A DNA stretch of 7,286 nucleotides from Acidobacteriota bacterium (GCA_029862725.1 JAOTWT010000140.1:1-7286); one strand, 5' to 3'. Numbered from the stretch's first letter, positions 1 through 6,694 are shown. The notes: generated by a model not told the origin, from the sequence alone. A program made the numbers and translations.

Positions 1-123
1 CGAACGGTACAAAACGACGCGCCTCATTTTACATATCTAGGGCATCCGCAAAGCGAATTACCTTCCATCGGCCTGAAAAAAGTCGAAAAGAAAGACGGTT
101 CATTCTGGATCCCGGATATCTAG
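1..123 (+). CDS. 3' end of an unrecognised protein (partial)
   Basis: The first reading frame is open from the window edge to a TAG at 121-123, giving the last 40 residues of a protein that begins outside the window. The piece is polar, with a Lys/Glu-rich stretch (LKKVEKKDG) and a C-terminus ending FWIPDI. I do not recognise a family and see no motif. It ends 49 nt before the next start codon on the same strand, so it may be the preceding gene of the same transcription unit. Support is only moderate: the piece is short, and another plus-strand frame is also open here (3 to about 353) but runs into the next gene out of frame. Confidence 0.5.
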   Translation, partial: RTVQNDAPHFTYLGHPQSELPSIGLKKVEKKDGSFWIPDI

Positions 124-158
124 GTCCGGGAGTCAGTTACTTAATATCGCGCGAGGTC

Positions 159-163
159 AGGAG
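159..163 (+). promoter_or_regulatory. Ribosome binding site of the amidohydrolase gene
   Basis: AGGAG lies 9 nt before the ATG at 173. It supports that ATG, which is directly followed by a good signal peptide. Confidence 0.7.
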
Positions 164-172
164 AACTTACCA

Positions 173-3100
173 ATGTCAAAAACCATTGTGTTTAGCCGCA
201 TCGCAGCCGTACTGCTTTTGGTCTGGCTGTCAGTCGGCATGGCCGTCGGTCAGGAAAAAGGCAAGTCCGAGGCGGATGCGGGTGCCAAAAAGAAGCCGCT
301 TCCCCTGGTCGCGACGAGAAAAATTGAATTTACCACCGAGGAAGGAACCTGGATGACCGTCGATATATCGCCGGACTCAAGGACCTTGATATTCGATCTT
401 CTCGGAGATATTTATAGTTTTCCGGTAACCGGCGGTGCGGCGAAACCTCTTGTCGATGGCTTGGGTTTCGCCTCTCAACCGACATACTCGCCCGATGGGC
501 AAACCATCGCGTTTATTAGCGACCGCGGGGGTTCGAATAATCTTTGGATAGCTTCCAAGGACGGGTCGAACCCGCAGCAATTATCGAAAGAGAAACAGGC
601 CGAATTTGCTTCTCCGGTATGGACACCGGATGGCGAGTCAGTTGCTGTTTCAAAGGCCTCGCCTGCCACACGGGGAGCATTCGAAATGTGGGTGTATCAT
701 CGCCTGGGCGGGTCGGGCCTAAAAATCTCGAAGGGCGGCCCGGGGCCGACGGCGCAGGCGGACACGCCGCGCCCCAGCGATTTGGGGCCTTTTATTTTTC
801 GGAACTACCTCTTTTACGCGCGGCAGGCCCCAAGAACGGGCTCGCGATTTCTTATTCCTGAAACCCAATTGACCCGCCGCGATCTGACAAGCGGCGACGA
901 AGACGGAATCACGTTTCTGCCGGGAAACGCATTCCGGCCGGTTGTTTCCCCGAACGGCGATTTACTGGTGTTCGGCTCTCGATATGAGGGAAAGACGGGT
1001 CTGCGCATTCGCGACCTCAAGACGGGGGATGAGCGCTGGCTCAAATTTCCCATTCAAAGGGACGAACTCGAATCCCGGCCGACGCGTGGCCTTTTGCCGG
1101 GCTACTCATTTTCACCGGACGGCTCATCGGTGTTTATTGCTTATGGAGGGAAGATACGGAGAATCGACGTGAAGGACGGTGCGGTCACGGAGATACCTTT
1201 TTCAGCCAAAGTATCGCTCGACACAGGGCCATCGCTCTATCGGGACTTCAAAATTGAGGAGGGTCCCGTCCGGGCGCGTCTCATCCAGGAACCCGAAATC
1301 TCGCCCTCCGGCAAAATTACGTTTTCGGCGCTTGCCGCTGTGTACACCCTTGAACCCGAATCGAAAGAGCCGGTCCGGCTTACCTCGGTTCCCGATCCAC
1401 GCGAATATCAGCCCTCCTGGTCACCGGATGGAAAGAGTGTGGTTTTTGTTTCATGGTCGACCAAGGGCGGGCATGTTTGGTTGGCGGAACCAGAAAACGG
1501 AACACCTCGGCGCATTTCGAATCGGGCGGCGTTTTACCGTGATCCGGTTTTTACGCCCGACGGCCGGTTTATCGTCTGCTTGAGAACGACGCGCCAAACA
1601 AGGGTCAACCACCCTTCCGATTTTTTGGGGCCGCAACCGGGGCTCGATATCGTGAAGATACCGGTCTCGGGAGGCGACGCTGAAACTATTGTGCCCGCGC
1701 GGGGCCTCGGAAGGCCGCATTTTGGACCCGAGAGCGACCGCGTCTATGTTTACGGTAACCGCGGGCTCATTTCTTACCGTTTTGACGGAACGGATTCGCG
1801 AACTCATCTAAAAGTCGTCGGGAAACCCCAGGGGCCGCGTCCGAATCCCGCGCGCGACGTTCGGATCAGTCCCGACGGCAAGCATGCCCTCGCACGGTTT
1901 AGAAACGGACAACTCTTTATATTGAAGGTCCCCCGTGTTACGGGAGATGTTCCGACGATCAACATCGCCAGCCCTTCACTTCCGGTCAAACGACTGACGA
2001 CGATCGGTGCCGACTCTTTTTCGTGGGCGAATCGCGGTTCGACGGTAACGTGGACGGTCGGGACGACCTTATATCGCCGAAACTTAGAAGAGATTTCCTT
2101 CGAGCAGAAGAAGAAGGATGAGGCTGAGGGCAAGGACAAGGAGAACGACGCCGAGGGCGCTGAAGAAAACGGTGAATCCGCAGCAAAAGATGACGACGAA
2201 GAATCGAAAGCGGCGGCTCTTGAAATAGTGGTCAAAAGGCCACGCCACAGCCCAGAAGGTACCGCAGTTCTGCGAGGCGCCACGGTGATCACGATGAAGG
2301 GTCGGGAGGTCGTCGAAGACGCCGATATCATCATCCGTGACAACCGGATTCTCGCGATCGGAAAACGCGGCGGACTCAAAATACCGGAAGACGCGCGGAT
2401 ATTCGATCTGTCCGGCAAAGTTATCATGCCCGGCATCGTCGATATCCACGCCCACTGGGAAGTCCGCCACTCGGTTCTGGATACGGAGGATTACACTTTC
2501 CTCGGAAACCTCGCATATGGAGTCACGGCCGGAAGGGACCCGCAGACCAGCACAAACGACACGTTCGCCTATCAGGACCTCGTTGACACCGGGCAGATGA
2601 TCGGTCCGCGTGTGTTCACGACCGGTCCGGGCATTTTTTCGGACAGTGATTTTAAGAACTATGACGAGGCGAAAGACACCGTTTCGCGGTATAAGAGGCA
2701 TTACCGTGCCGAAACACTGAAATCATATCTGGTTGGAAACCGGCAGCAGCGCCAGTGGGTCGCGATGGCCTCGAGGGAGCTCGGGATAATTCCGACCACC
2801 GAGGGCGGGAGCAATTTCGCTTTGGATCTGACTCACGCGATCGACGGATTCAGCGGAAACGAACACGCACTGCCGGTCGTTCCGCTTTACGACGATGTCG
2901 TTCAGCTTTACGCGCGCACGGGAATAACCTACACGCCGACGCTTGTCGTCGCCTATGGCGGACCTTCGGCGAAATACTACTTCTTCGAAAACAGCGACTT
3001 ATATTCCGACCCGAAGCTGCGGCGTTTCAACCCGCAGGCCGTGCTCGATGAAAAGACGGCGCGTTTGCCGTTCTTTCGCGACAGCGAGTACATATTCCCG

Positions 3101-3499
3101 CAAATCGCCGCCGGTGCGAATTCCATACTGAAAGCCGGCGGGAGGATCGGTGTCGGAGGACATGGCGAGCTTCAGGGACTTCAGTGCCACTGGGAGATGT
3201 GGGGTTATGCGATGGGCGGCATGGAAAATCACGATGTCCTGCGAACGGCAACCATACTTGGGGCCGAAGCTATCGGCTATGGAAGCGAGTTCGGAAGCCT
3301 CGAGACAGGGAAACTCGCGGATCTGATTGTGCTCGACAGAAATCCATTGGTCGATATCAGGAACACGAATTCGATAAGATATGTAATGAGGAACGGCGAA
3401 TTCTATAATGGAAACACGCTCGATCAGATTTACCCTGTCGAAAAGAAGCTGCCGGAGATGTGGTGGTGGTCGGAAAACCCTTCGCAATTCACGGATTAG
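173..3499 (+). CDS. Exported PD40 beta-propeller/amidohydrolase fusion protein
   Basis: A 1108-residue secreted protein with two parts. Residues 1-27 form a signal peptide: a basic start, the hydrophobic core AAVLLLVWLSVGMAVG and a small-residue exit. Residues about 60-640 are a TolB/WD40-like propeller with repeated [WFYI]-[ST]-P-D-G blade motifs (for example 106-109, 417-420, 566-569). A highly charged linker (about 644-686) leads to an amidohydrolase domain from about 696. This has the metal motif D-I-H-A-H (H759, H761), a candidate bridging Lys (K850), E877 in TEGG, H888 and H898 in a DGFSGNEH segment, and GGHGELQG (H997) followed by HWEMW. It ends with the usual KLADLIVLDRNP return to the small beta domain. 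Such fusions are annotated as TolB-like amidohydrolases. They probably cleave an amide or peptide-like bond outside the cytoplasm, but the substrate is unknown. The length is normal for the type. The gene leads a compact run, with the next start 3 nt after its stop. Confidence 0.93.
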   Translation: MSKTIVFSRIAAVLLLVWLSVGMAVGQEKGKSEADAGAKKKPLPLVATRKIEFTTEEGTWMTVDISPDSRTLIFDLLGDIYSFPVTGGAAKPLVDGLGFASQPTYSPDGQTIAFISDRGGSNNLWIASKDGSNPQQLSKEKQAEFASPVWTPDGESVAVSKASPATRGAFEMWVYHRLGGSGLKISKGGPGPTAQADTPRPSDLGPFIFRNYLFYARQAPRTGSRFLIPETQLTRRDLTSGDEDGITFLPGNAFRPVVSPNGDLLVFGSRYEGKTGLRIRDLKTGDERWLKFPIQRDELESRPTRGLLPGYSFSPDGSSVFIAYGGKIRRIDVKDGAVTEIPFSAKVSLDTGPSLYRDFKIEEGPVRARLIQEPEISPSGKITFSALAAVYTLEPESKEPVRLTSVPDPREYQPSWSPDGKSVVFVSWSTKGGHVWLAEPENGTPRRISNRAAFYRDPVFTPDGRFIVCLRTTRQTRVNHPSDFLGPQPGLDIVKIPVSGGDAETIVPARGLGRPHFGPESDRVYVYGNRGLISYRFDGTDSRTHLKVVGKPQGPRPNPARDVRISPDGKHALARFRNGQLFILKVPRVTGDVPTINIASPSLPVKRLTTIGADSFSWANRGSTVTWTVGTTLYRRNLEEISFEQKKKDEAEGKDKENDAEGAEENGESAAKDDDEESKAAALEIVVKRPRHSPEGTAVLRGATVITMKGREVVEDADIIIRDNRILAIGKRGGLKIPEDARIFDLSGKVIMPGIVDIHAHWEVRHSVLDTEDYTFLGNLAYGVTAGRDPQTSTNDTFAYQDLVDTGQMIGPRVFTTGPGIFSDSDFKNYDEAKDTVSRYKRHYRAETLKSYLVGNRQQRQWVAMASRELGIIPTTEGGSNFALDLTHAIDGFSGNEHALPVVPLYDDVVQLYARTGITYTPTLVVAYGGPSAKYYFFENSDLYSDPKLRRFNPQAVLDEKTARLPFFRDSEYIFPQIAAGANSILKAGGRIGVGGHGELQGLQCHWEMWGYAMGGMENHDVLRTATILGAEAIGYGSEFGSLETGKLADLIVLDRNPLVDIRNTNSIRYVMRNGEFYNGNTLDQIYPVEKKLPEMWWWSENPSQFTD

Positions 3500-3502
3500 T
3501 CG

Positions 3503-4339
3503 ATGAGAATTTGCCCGAAATGTCATACAAAGTATACCGATCTCACGCTCAAATTCTGTCTCCAGGATGGTGCGGAGCTGCTGCAGGGTGCAGATGATAA
3601 GACCGAAGTTATCGATAGCGGTTCGTTTAGCGATGACCCGACTGTTGCGCATATAAGCGCGGAGGCTGCCGGGCGTTCCGGTCAGGCAATGCCCGACTCC
3701 GGGCCGTCCATAAAAACGTTTGTTCGCGACCGCGAAGGTCTTTACAAACCGCGGGTTGGATTTGTTTCGGGGGTTGTCGCAGGCGCGTTGATTTTGGGCT
3801 TGTTGGCCGCGATATCGCTCGCCATTTGGTTCCTCCCGCGTATGCTCCAGGCGGAGCCAAATGCCAACGTTAATGTTCAAAAGCCGGAAACGTACCGCGT
3901 CACCGCCGATTCCGCGAAATCGGTCGAAGCGTCGAGCGTGCGAAAATCTGAAAAAGGGAATCTCTACATTGCGGAAAATATTTTTGATTCGGATATCCGT
4001 ACGGCATGGTGCGAAGGGGTCCGCGGTGCGGGAAAAGGGGAATGGATCAAGATCGATTTTGGAAAGAAACTGAAGATAAGCAGCCTCGAACTAAAGCCGG
4101 GTTATTTCAAAAATGCCTCGATCTGGAAGAAAAACAACCGCGTCTCTTCCGTTCAACTGCAGTTTTCCAACGGGCAGTTCCGGATCTTCGATTTACCGGA
4201 CGAGATGAAGACCCAGCATATTGCTCTTGACGGCATCGAGACAACCTTTGTGAAGATGACGATCAGGGATATCCACGCCGGCTCGTCGGATCGCGAAGAT
4301 ACACCGGTCTCCGAGATCGCCTTCGTAGCTGAAAAATAG
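3503..4339 (+). CDS. Zinc-ribbon membrane protein with NADase-type glycan-binding (discoidin-like) domain
   Basis: A 278-residue protein with three modules. The N-terminus is a minimal zinc ribbon, C4-P-K-C7 followed by F-C19-L-Q-D-G. The fourth cysteine is replaced by D22, so the site is either three-Cys plus Asp or degenerate. An acidic and polar stretch leads to one transmembrane helix (about 85-112, VGFVSGVVAGALILG then LLAAISLAIWFLP). After an Asn-rich spacer comes a domain (about 129-276) like the F5/8 type C/NADase-type glycan-binding fold: an A-S-S-V start, N-I-F-D-S-D, TAWCEGV (167-173), GEWIKIDF (179-186), a K-K-N-N-R-V motif, and a final strand VSEIAFV. Predicted topology is ribbon in the cytoplasm and glycan-binding-like domain outside. 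No clear Shine-Dalgarno sequence precedes the ATG. With only 3 nt after the preceding stop, translation is probably coupled. Domain assignment is from remembered family patterns; the ligand is unknown. Confidence 0.85.
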   Translation: MRICPKCHTKYTDLTLKFCLQDGAELLQGADDKTEVIDSGSFSDDPTVAHISAEAAGRSGQAMPDSGPSIKTFVRDREGLYKPRVGFVSGVVAGALILGLLAAISLAIWFLPRMLQAEPNANVNVQKPETYRVTADSAKSVEASSVRKSEKGNLYIAENIFDSDIRTAWCEGVRGAGKGEWIKIDFGKKLKISSLELKPGYFKNASIWKKNNRVSSVQLQFSNGQFRIFDLPDEMKTQHIALDGIETTFVKMTIRDIHAGSSDREDTPVSEIAFVAEK

Positions 4340-4352
4340 AAACGAGTACCCG

Positions 4353-4357
4353 AAGGA
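4353..4357 (+). promoter_or_regulatory. Ribosome binding site of the NTF2-like membrane protein gene
   Basis: AAGGA lies 6 nt before the ATG at 4364, inside the 24-nt gap after the previous stop. It supports independent initiation of this gene, unlike its upstream neighbour. Confidence 0.65.
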
Positions 4358-4363
4358 ACCAAA

Positions 4364-5230
4364 ATGAAAAAATGCCCCGCCTGCCAGAGTACCTATTCCG
4401 ATGAGACGCTTTTATACTGCCTGCAGGACGGTGTCCCGCTTGAGGATGCGACGTCGGAGACCATTGAAGCCGAAACTGTTCTGCGGCCCCATGCTCCCGT
4501 GCAACTGACGGTCCCAATCAGTGACTCGAGTGAGGAGAGGATCGAAGCAAACGCCGGGTCCGGTCCGGCAGCAGCAGAGCATTCATCGGGGACGAGGACC
4601 CTAATTACCATCCTCACCACGGTTCTTATCATGCTGCTTTTGTTTGGTGTTTTGGGGGTGTCGGGCTATTTGTACCTTAACCGCGATGTGCAAACTCAGA
4701 CTCCGGGCAATGAGTCCAACACCAATCAGATCGTGCGTTCCAGATCACCGGAAAACGTTGCCGACACTCCCTTGGCTCAGAATACCCCGAAGCCAAGCCA
4801 AACTCCGCAGACGCCCACTCCATCGCCGACCAGCACACCCGACCTCGCGGATCTTAAAAGGCGCGTATCCGAAAAGGTGTACGCATGGACCGCCCTGGCG
4901 AGGGCCCGAAATCTCAATGCCTATATGGATATGTATGGCAAAAGGATCGACTATTACAATAAACGGGGTGCGACAAAAGAGTTTGTCCGAGGCGACAAAT
5001 CGAAGGCTTTTACAAAATACGACAAGCTGGAGATCGTTCTGAGCAATATGAATGTGACTCCCCTTAAAGACGGGCTGGTCGCAGCGGAATTCGACAAGGC
5101 CTTTAATTTCACGGCGCCATCCGAAGCCGTGTCGGGCAAGGTCAGATCGCGGCTGGTGTTTCGCGAGAGCGGCGGTGAATTGAAAATCGTCAGCGAGCGG
5201 GACATGAAAGTCTATTATGTCAATAAATAA
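4364..5230 (+). CDS. Zinc-ribbon membrane protein with NTF2-like domain
   Basis: A 288-residue protein built on the same plan as the gene before it. The head has C4-P-A-C7 and Y-C19-L-Q-D-G at identical spacing, again without a fourth cysteine. A single transmembrane helix follows (about 79-105, rich in Leu/Ile/Val). A Thr/Pro-rich low-complexity linker (135-159, repeated TP/SP dipeptides) spans the outside. Residues about 164-286 resemble an NTF2-like/Cds6-type C-terminal domain: an amphipathic helix with AWTALARARNLNAYMDMY, a K-YDKLEIVLSNMNV strand, and a last pair of strands RSRLVFRESGGELKIVSE. Such folds often bind small ligands or peptidoglycan-linked partners, but nothing here shows an active site, so a binding or sensory role is inference. 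The stop lies inside the next gene (14-nt overlap), which argues for co-transcription. Confidence 0.85.
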   Translation: MKKCPACQSTYSDETLLYCLQDGVPLEDATSETIEAETVLRPHAPVQLTVPISDSSEERIEANAGSGPAAAEHSSGTRTLITILTTVLIMLLLFGVLGVSGYLYLNRDVQTQTPGNESNTNQIVRSRSPENVADTPLAQNTPKPSQTPQTPTPSPTSTPDLADLKRRVSEKVYAWTALARARNLNAYMDMYGKRIDYYNKRGATKEFVRGDKSKAFTKYDKLEIVLSNMNVTPLKDGLVAAEFDKAFNFTAPSEAVSGKVRSRLVFRESGGELKIVSERDMKVYYVNK

Positions 5231-5708
5231 GATATCGACGCGGCTTGCGACAAATGCGGACGGCGAACGGGTCCGCGAGCTTGTATTCGGAATCCTTGAC
5301 GAGTACGGGCTACAGCCGGATATCGACGGGATCGACCGCGACCTTTTCGATATCGAAAAACACTATATCGGGCGTGGCGGTGTTTTCGAGGTGCTTGAGG
5401 ACGAGAATGGCGTGATCGTCGGTTCTGTCGGGCTCTCTCCCGTCGATGAAGACTCGATCGAACTCCGTAAGATGTATTTTGACCCCTCGATACGCGGGCA
5501 CGGGCTCGGCAAGAAAACACTCAGCCGGATGATCGCGACCGCCGAGGCATTGGGCTTTAAGAAAATTGTTCTCGAGACAGCCAGCCCCTTGATTGAGGCG
5601 ATAGGGCTTTACAAGTCGTTTGGGTTTCAGTCTGTTAGCGCCGCCCATACCCCTCGCTGCGATCAGGCCTTTGCTCTTAACCTGCCAGCCGGCCCTCAAA
5701 ATCCTTGA
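5217..5708 (+). CDS. GNAT-family N-acetyltransferase
   Basis: A 163-residue cytoplasmic enzyme expected to move an acetyl group from acetyl-CoA to an amine; the acceptor is unknown. The acetyl-CoA pyrophosphate loop is clear: LRKMYFDPSIRGHGLGKKTL contains R93-G-H-G-L-G98. After it come the helix MIATAEALGFKKIVLET and the typical C-terminal LYKSFGF with the candidate general acid Y132. Length is that of a single-domain GNAT. The ATG at 5217 fits the family, because the first strand (ISTRLATNADGERVREL) starts a few residues later. It overlaps the upstream gene by 14 nt and has only a weak GAAAG upstream, so translation is probably coupled to that gene. It is the last gene of the plus-strand run. 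It may be a passenger rather than a functional partner of the membrane proteins. Confidence 0.92.
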   Translation: MSINKISTRLATNADGERVRELVFGILDEYGLQPDIDGIDRDLFDIEKHYIGRGGVFEVLEDENGVIVGSVGLSPVDEDSIELRKMYFDPSIRGHGLGKKTLSRMIATAEALGFKKIVLETASPLIEAIGLYKSFGFQSVSAAHTPRCDQAFALNLPAGPQNP

Positions 5709-5712
5709 TCTT

Positions 5713-5741
5713 AAAAAAAAGATGACCGGAGATTTTTCCGG
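5713..5741 (-). terminator. Rho-independent terminator for the FG-GAP gene
   Basis: In the 62-nt convergent gap, CCGGA at 5726-5730 pairs with TCCGG at 5737-5741 around a 6-nt loop. Read on the minus strand, the hairpin is followed after 5 nt by eight T (5720-5713), 30 nt beyond the FG-GAP stop codon. On the plus strand no T-tract follows, so it serves mainly the minus-strand gene. The short 5-bp stem and the 5-nt gap to the T-tract lower confidence. Confidence 0.5.
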
Positions 5742-5770
5742 CCACCAAAATCGCCTGGTTGGGGTTCGCG

Positions 5771-6436
5771 CTAGTTTACATACCACCCCGCCGTTGCAAC
5801 GTCATTTAGAAGGCCACCGAACGGCAGACACCTGAAAACGGCAACATCCGCCGCACCGTCTCCGTCGTAGTCGCCGGTCACAGTCGGGTTGTCCCCGGGT
5901 TGCCCGAACAGGGACTCGACCACCATCCCATTTGAGCTTTGGAGAATAAAGAACGATGCGGATGTCGAGCCCTCTGCGCGCCATACCGCAAGGTCGGCCA
6001 TGCCGTCTCCGTCGTAGTCCTGCGGAACGATAAAGTCCGTCGCCGCCGAACCGAATCCGGTCACCGTAAACGCCCCTGTGCCGCTGTTGCTGTTGTACCA
6101 GACATTAGTCGCCCCCGGTCCGGAGCCGATCGAATTGATCCTTCCTTCTTTTCTGAACTTATCAAGGGCCCGCATTTTTTCGCGCGCACTTCCGTATCCG
6201 AAAACGCTTGTTCCGTTGGACCGGAATGACGCCGATTCATCGCGGACGATACTGACATCTGACTTTCCATCGCCGTCAAAGTCGACATTGGCAGGTTGAA
6301 GAATTGGACCTCCGGTCTTAGCTGCTCTTGGGGGGTTGACCGTCGTTTTGCTAAAGAGCTGTGGGTTTGCAGACGTCACAAACAGACCCAAAGCGATTAT
6401 CATCGACCAAACGATCTTTTTAGTTACCTTTGACAT
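5771..6436 (-). CDS. Secreted FG-GAP/VCBS-repeat protein
   Basis: A 221-residue exported protein with three calcium-loop motifs of the FG-GAP/VCBS type: D-F-D-G-D-G-K-S-D (52-60), D-Y-D-G-D-G-M-A-D (140-148) and D-Y-D-G-D-G-A-A-D (189-197). Each is followed by a [VL]-[SA]-[IV]-[VWF]-R strand. Such repeats build calcium-binding beta-propeller blades, usually on the cell surface or secreted; no enzyme function is implied. The frame is open up to 6523, but the start is placed at 6436. There AGGAGAAAGG sits just upstream and a proper signal peptide begins (MSKVTKK, then IVWSMIIALGLFVTSA). Repeat spacing is uneven (88 then 49 residues), and the chain stops 24 residues after the last motif with a Cys-containing tail. 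Three repeats are too few for a full propeller, so it may be a small or shortened member. It is transcribed divergently from the VWFA gene. Confidence 0.85.
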   Translation of the reverse strand: MSKVTKKIVWSMIIALGLFVTSANPQLFSKTTVNPPRAAKTGGPILQPANVDFDGDGKSDVSIVRDESASFRSNGTSVFGYGSAREKMRALDKFRKEGRINSIGSGPGATNVWYNSNSGTGAFTVTGFGSAATDFIVPQDYDGDGMADLAVWRAEGSTSASFFILQSSNGMVVESLFGQPGDNPTVTGDYDGDGAADVAVFRCLPFGGLLNDVATAGWYVN

Positions 6437-6439
6437 AGA

Positions 6440-6449
6440 CCTTTCTCCT
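6440..6449 (-). promoter_or_regulatory. Ribosome binding site deciding the FG-GAP start
   Basis: On the minus strand AGGAGAAAGG precedes the ATG at 6436, with AGGAG (6449-6445) 8 nt away. This strong site, together with the signal peptide directly after it, selects this start over the longer open frame beginning at 6523. Confidence 0.8.
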
Positions 6450-6480
6450 GTTTCTCGCTCGAAATGTGCAATAGATTCGG

Positions 6481-6508
6481 GCGCACGACCCACGTATTTG
6501 TTGTGCGT
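6481..6508. repeat. Inverted repeat, possible operator or leader hairpin
   Basis: CGCACGAC (6482-6489) and GTTGTGCG (6500-6507) form 8-base arms with one mismatch around a 10-nt loop. Plus-strand RNA could pair through a G-U wobble at that position. In the minus orientation it would lie in the FG-GAP leader, about 45 nt before its start codon. It could be a regulator site or a leader stem; no regulator gene is nearby. Confidence 0.4.
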
Positions 6509-6530
6509 CAAAGAGGCAATCAAAATGGCT

Positions 6531-6561
6531 ATTATTCACAGGATTTTTCGATTTTATGCAA
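6531..6561 (-). promoter_or_regulatory. Candidate promoter of the FG-GAP gene
   Basis: Read on the minus strand, TTGCAT (6561-6556) and AATAAT (6536-6531) resemble -35 and -10 boxes. The 19-nt spacer is longer than ideal. Transcription would start near 6524, leaving a leader of almost 90 nt that includes the inverted repeat. It is based on resemblance to the sigma-70 consensus only. Confidence 0.3.
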
Positions 6562-6694
6562 GATATCATACGAGGTGTTTTTTTCGATAGTCTCGCTGGC
6601 TTAAACTGTCATAAATAAAGCACTTCGTGTCCTGCAACCAATTCTTGGCGGAATACCTCCTAATTCTGTTAACATTAACGTCCGGTAATTGTTT

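Larger units (their letters stand above)
6437..6694. promoter_or_regulatory. Divergent intergenic region between FG-GAP and VWFA genes
   Basis: This 258-nt AT-rich gap must hold the promoters of both flanking genes. It contains the inverted repeat at 6481-6508, a T-run near 6579-6585, and a possible minus-strand promoter at 6531-6561. For the plus-strand gene I find only a weak pair, TTGGCG (6645-6650) and TAACAT (6670-6675), with a 19-nt spacer, and no Shine-Dalgarno sequence before its ATG. No convincing small gene or RNA was seen. Confidence 0.5.

Noticed and set aside
3..355. Third plus-strand frame open across the upstream gene end and into the amidohydrolase start
   Set aside because: It overlaps the signal peptide region of a well-supported gene out of frame, and its product is rich in Arg, Cys and Trp with no family resemblance.
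1804..2701. Minus-strand open frames of about 205-210 codons opposite the amidohydrolase
   Set aside because: They mirror the charged-linker and hydrolase coding sequence, have low-complexity Ser/Phe/Leu runs and no start signals.
2999..3880. A 293-codon minus-strand open frame spanning two plus-strand genes
   Set aside because: It crosses the junction of two clearly supported genes, and its product shows no motif. Its length follows from the codon composition of the sense strand.
6437..6523. 29-residue N-terminal extension of the FG-GAP protein
   Set aside because: The internal ATG at 6436 has a strong ribosome binding site and starts a proper signal peptide; the extension would bury it.
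6655..6661. Perfect AGGAGGT on the minus strand in the intergenic region
   Set aside because: The nearest start-like codon (TTG at 6641-6639) is 13 nt away and its frame ends after about ten codons, so it does not serve a gene.
6437..6694. Possible small RNA or riboswitch in the divergent gap
   Set aside because: Apart from one short inverted repeat there is no extended pairing or recognisable aptamer pattern by eye.
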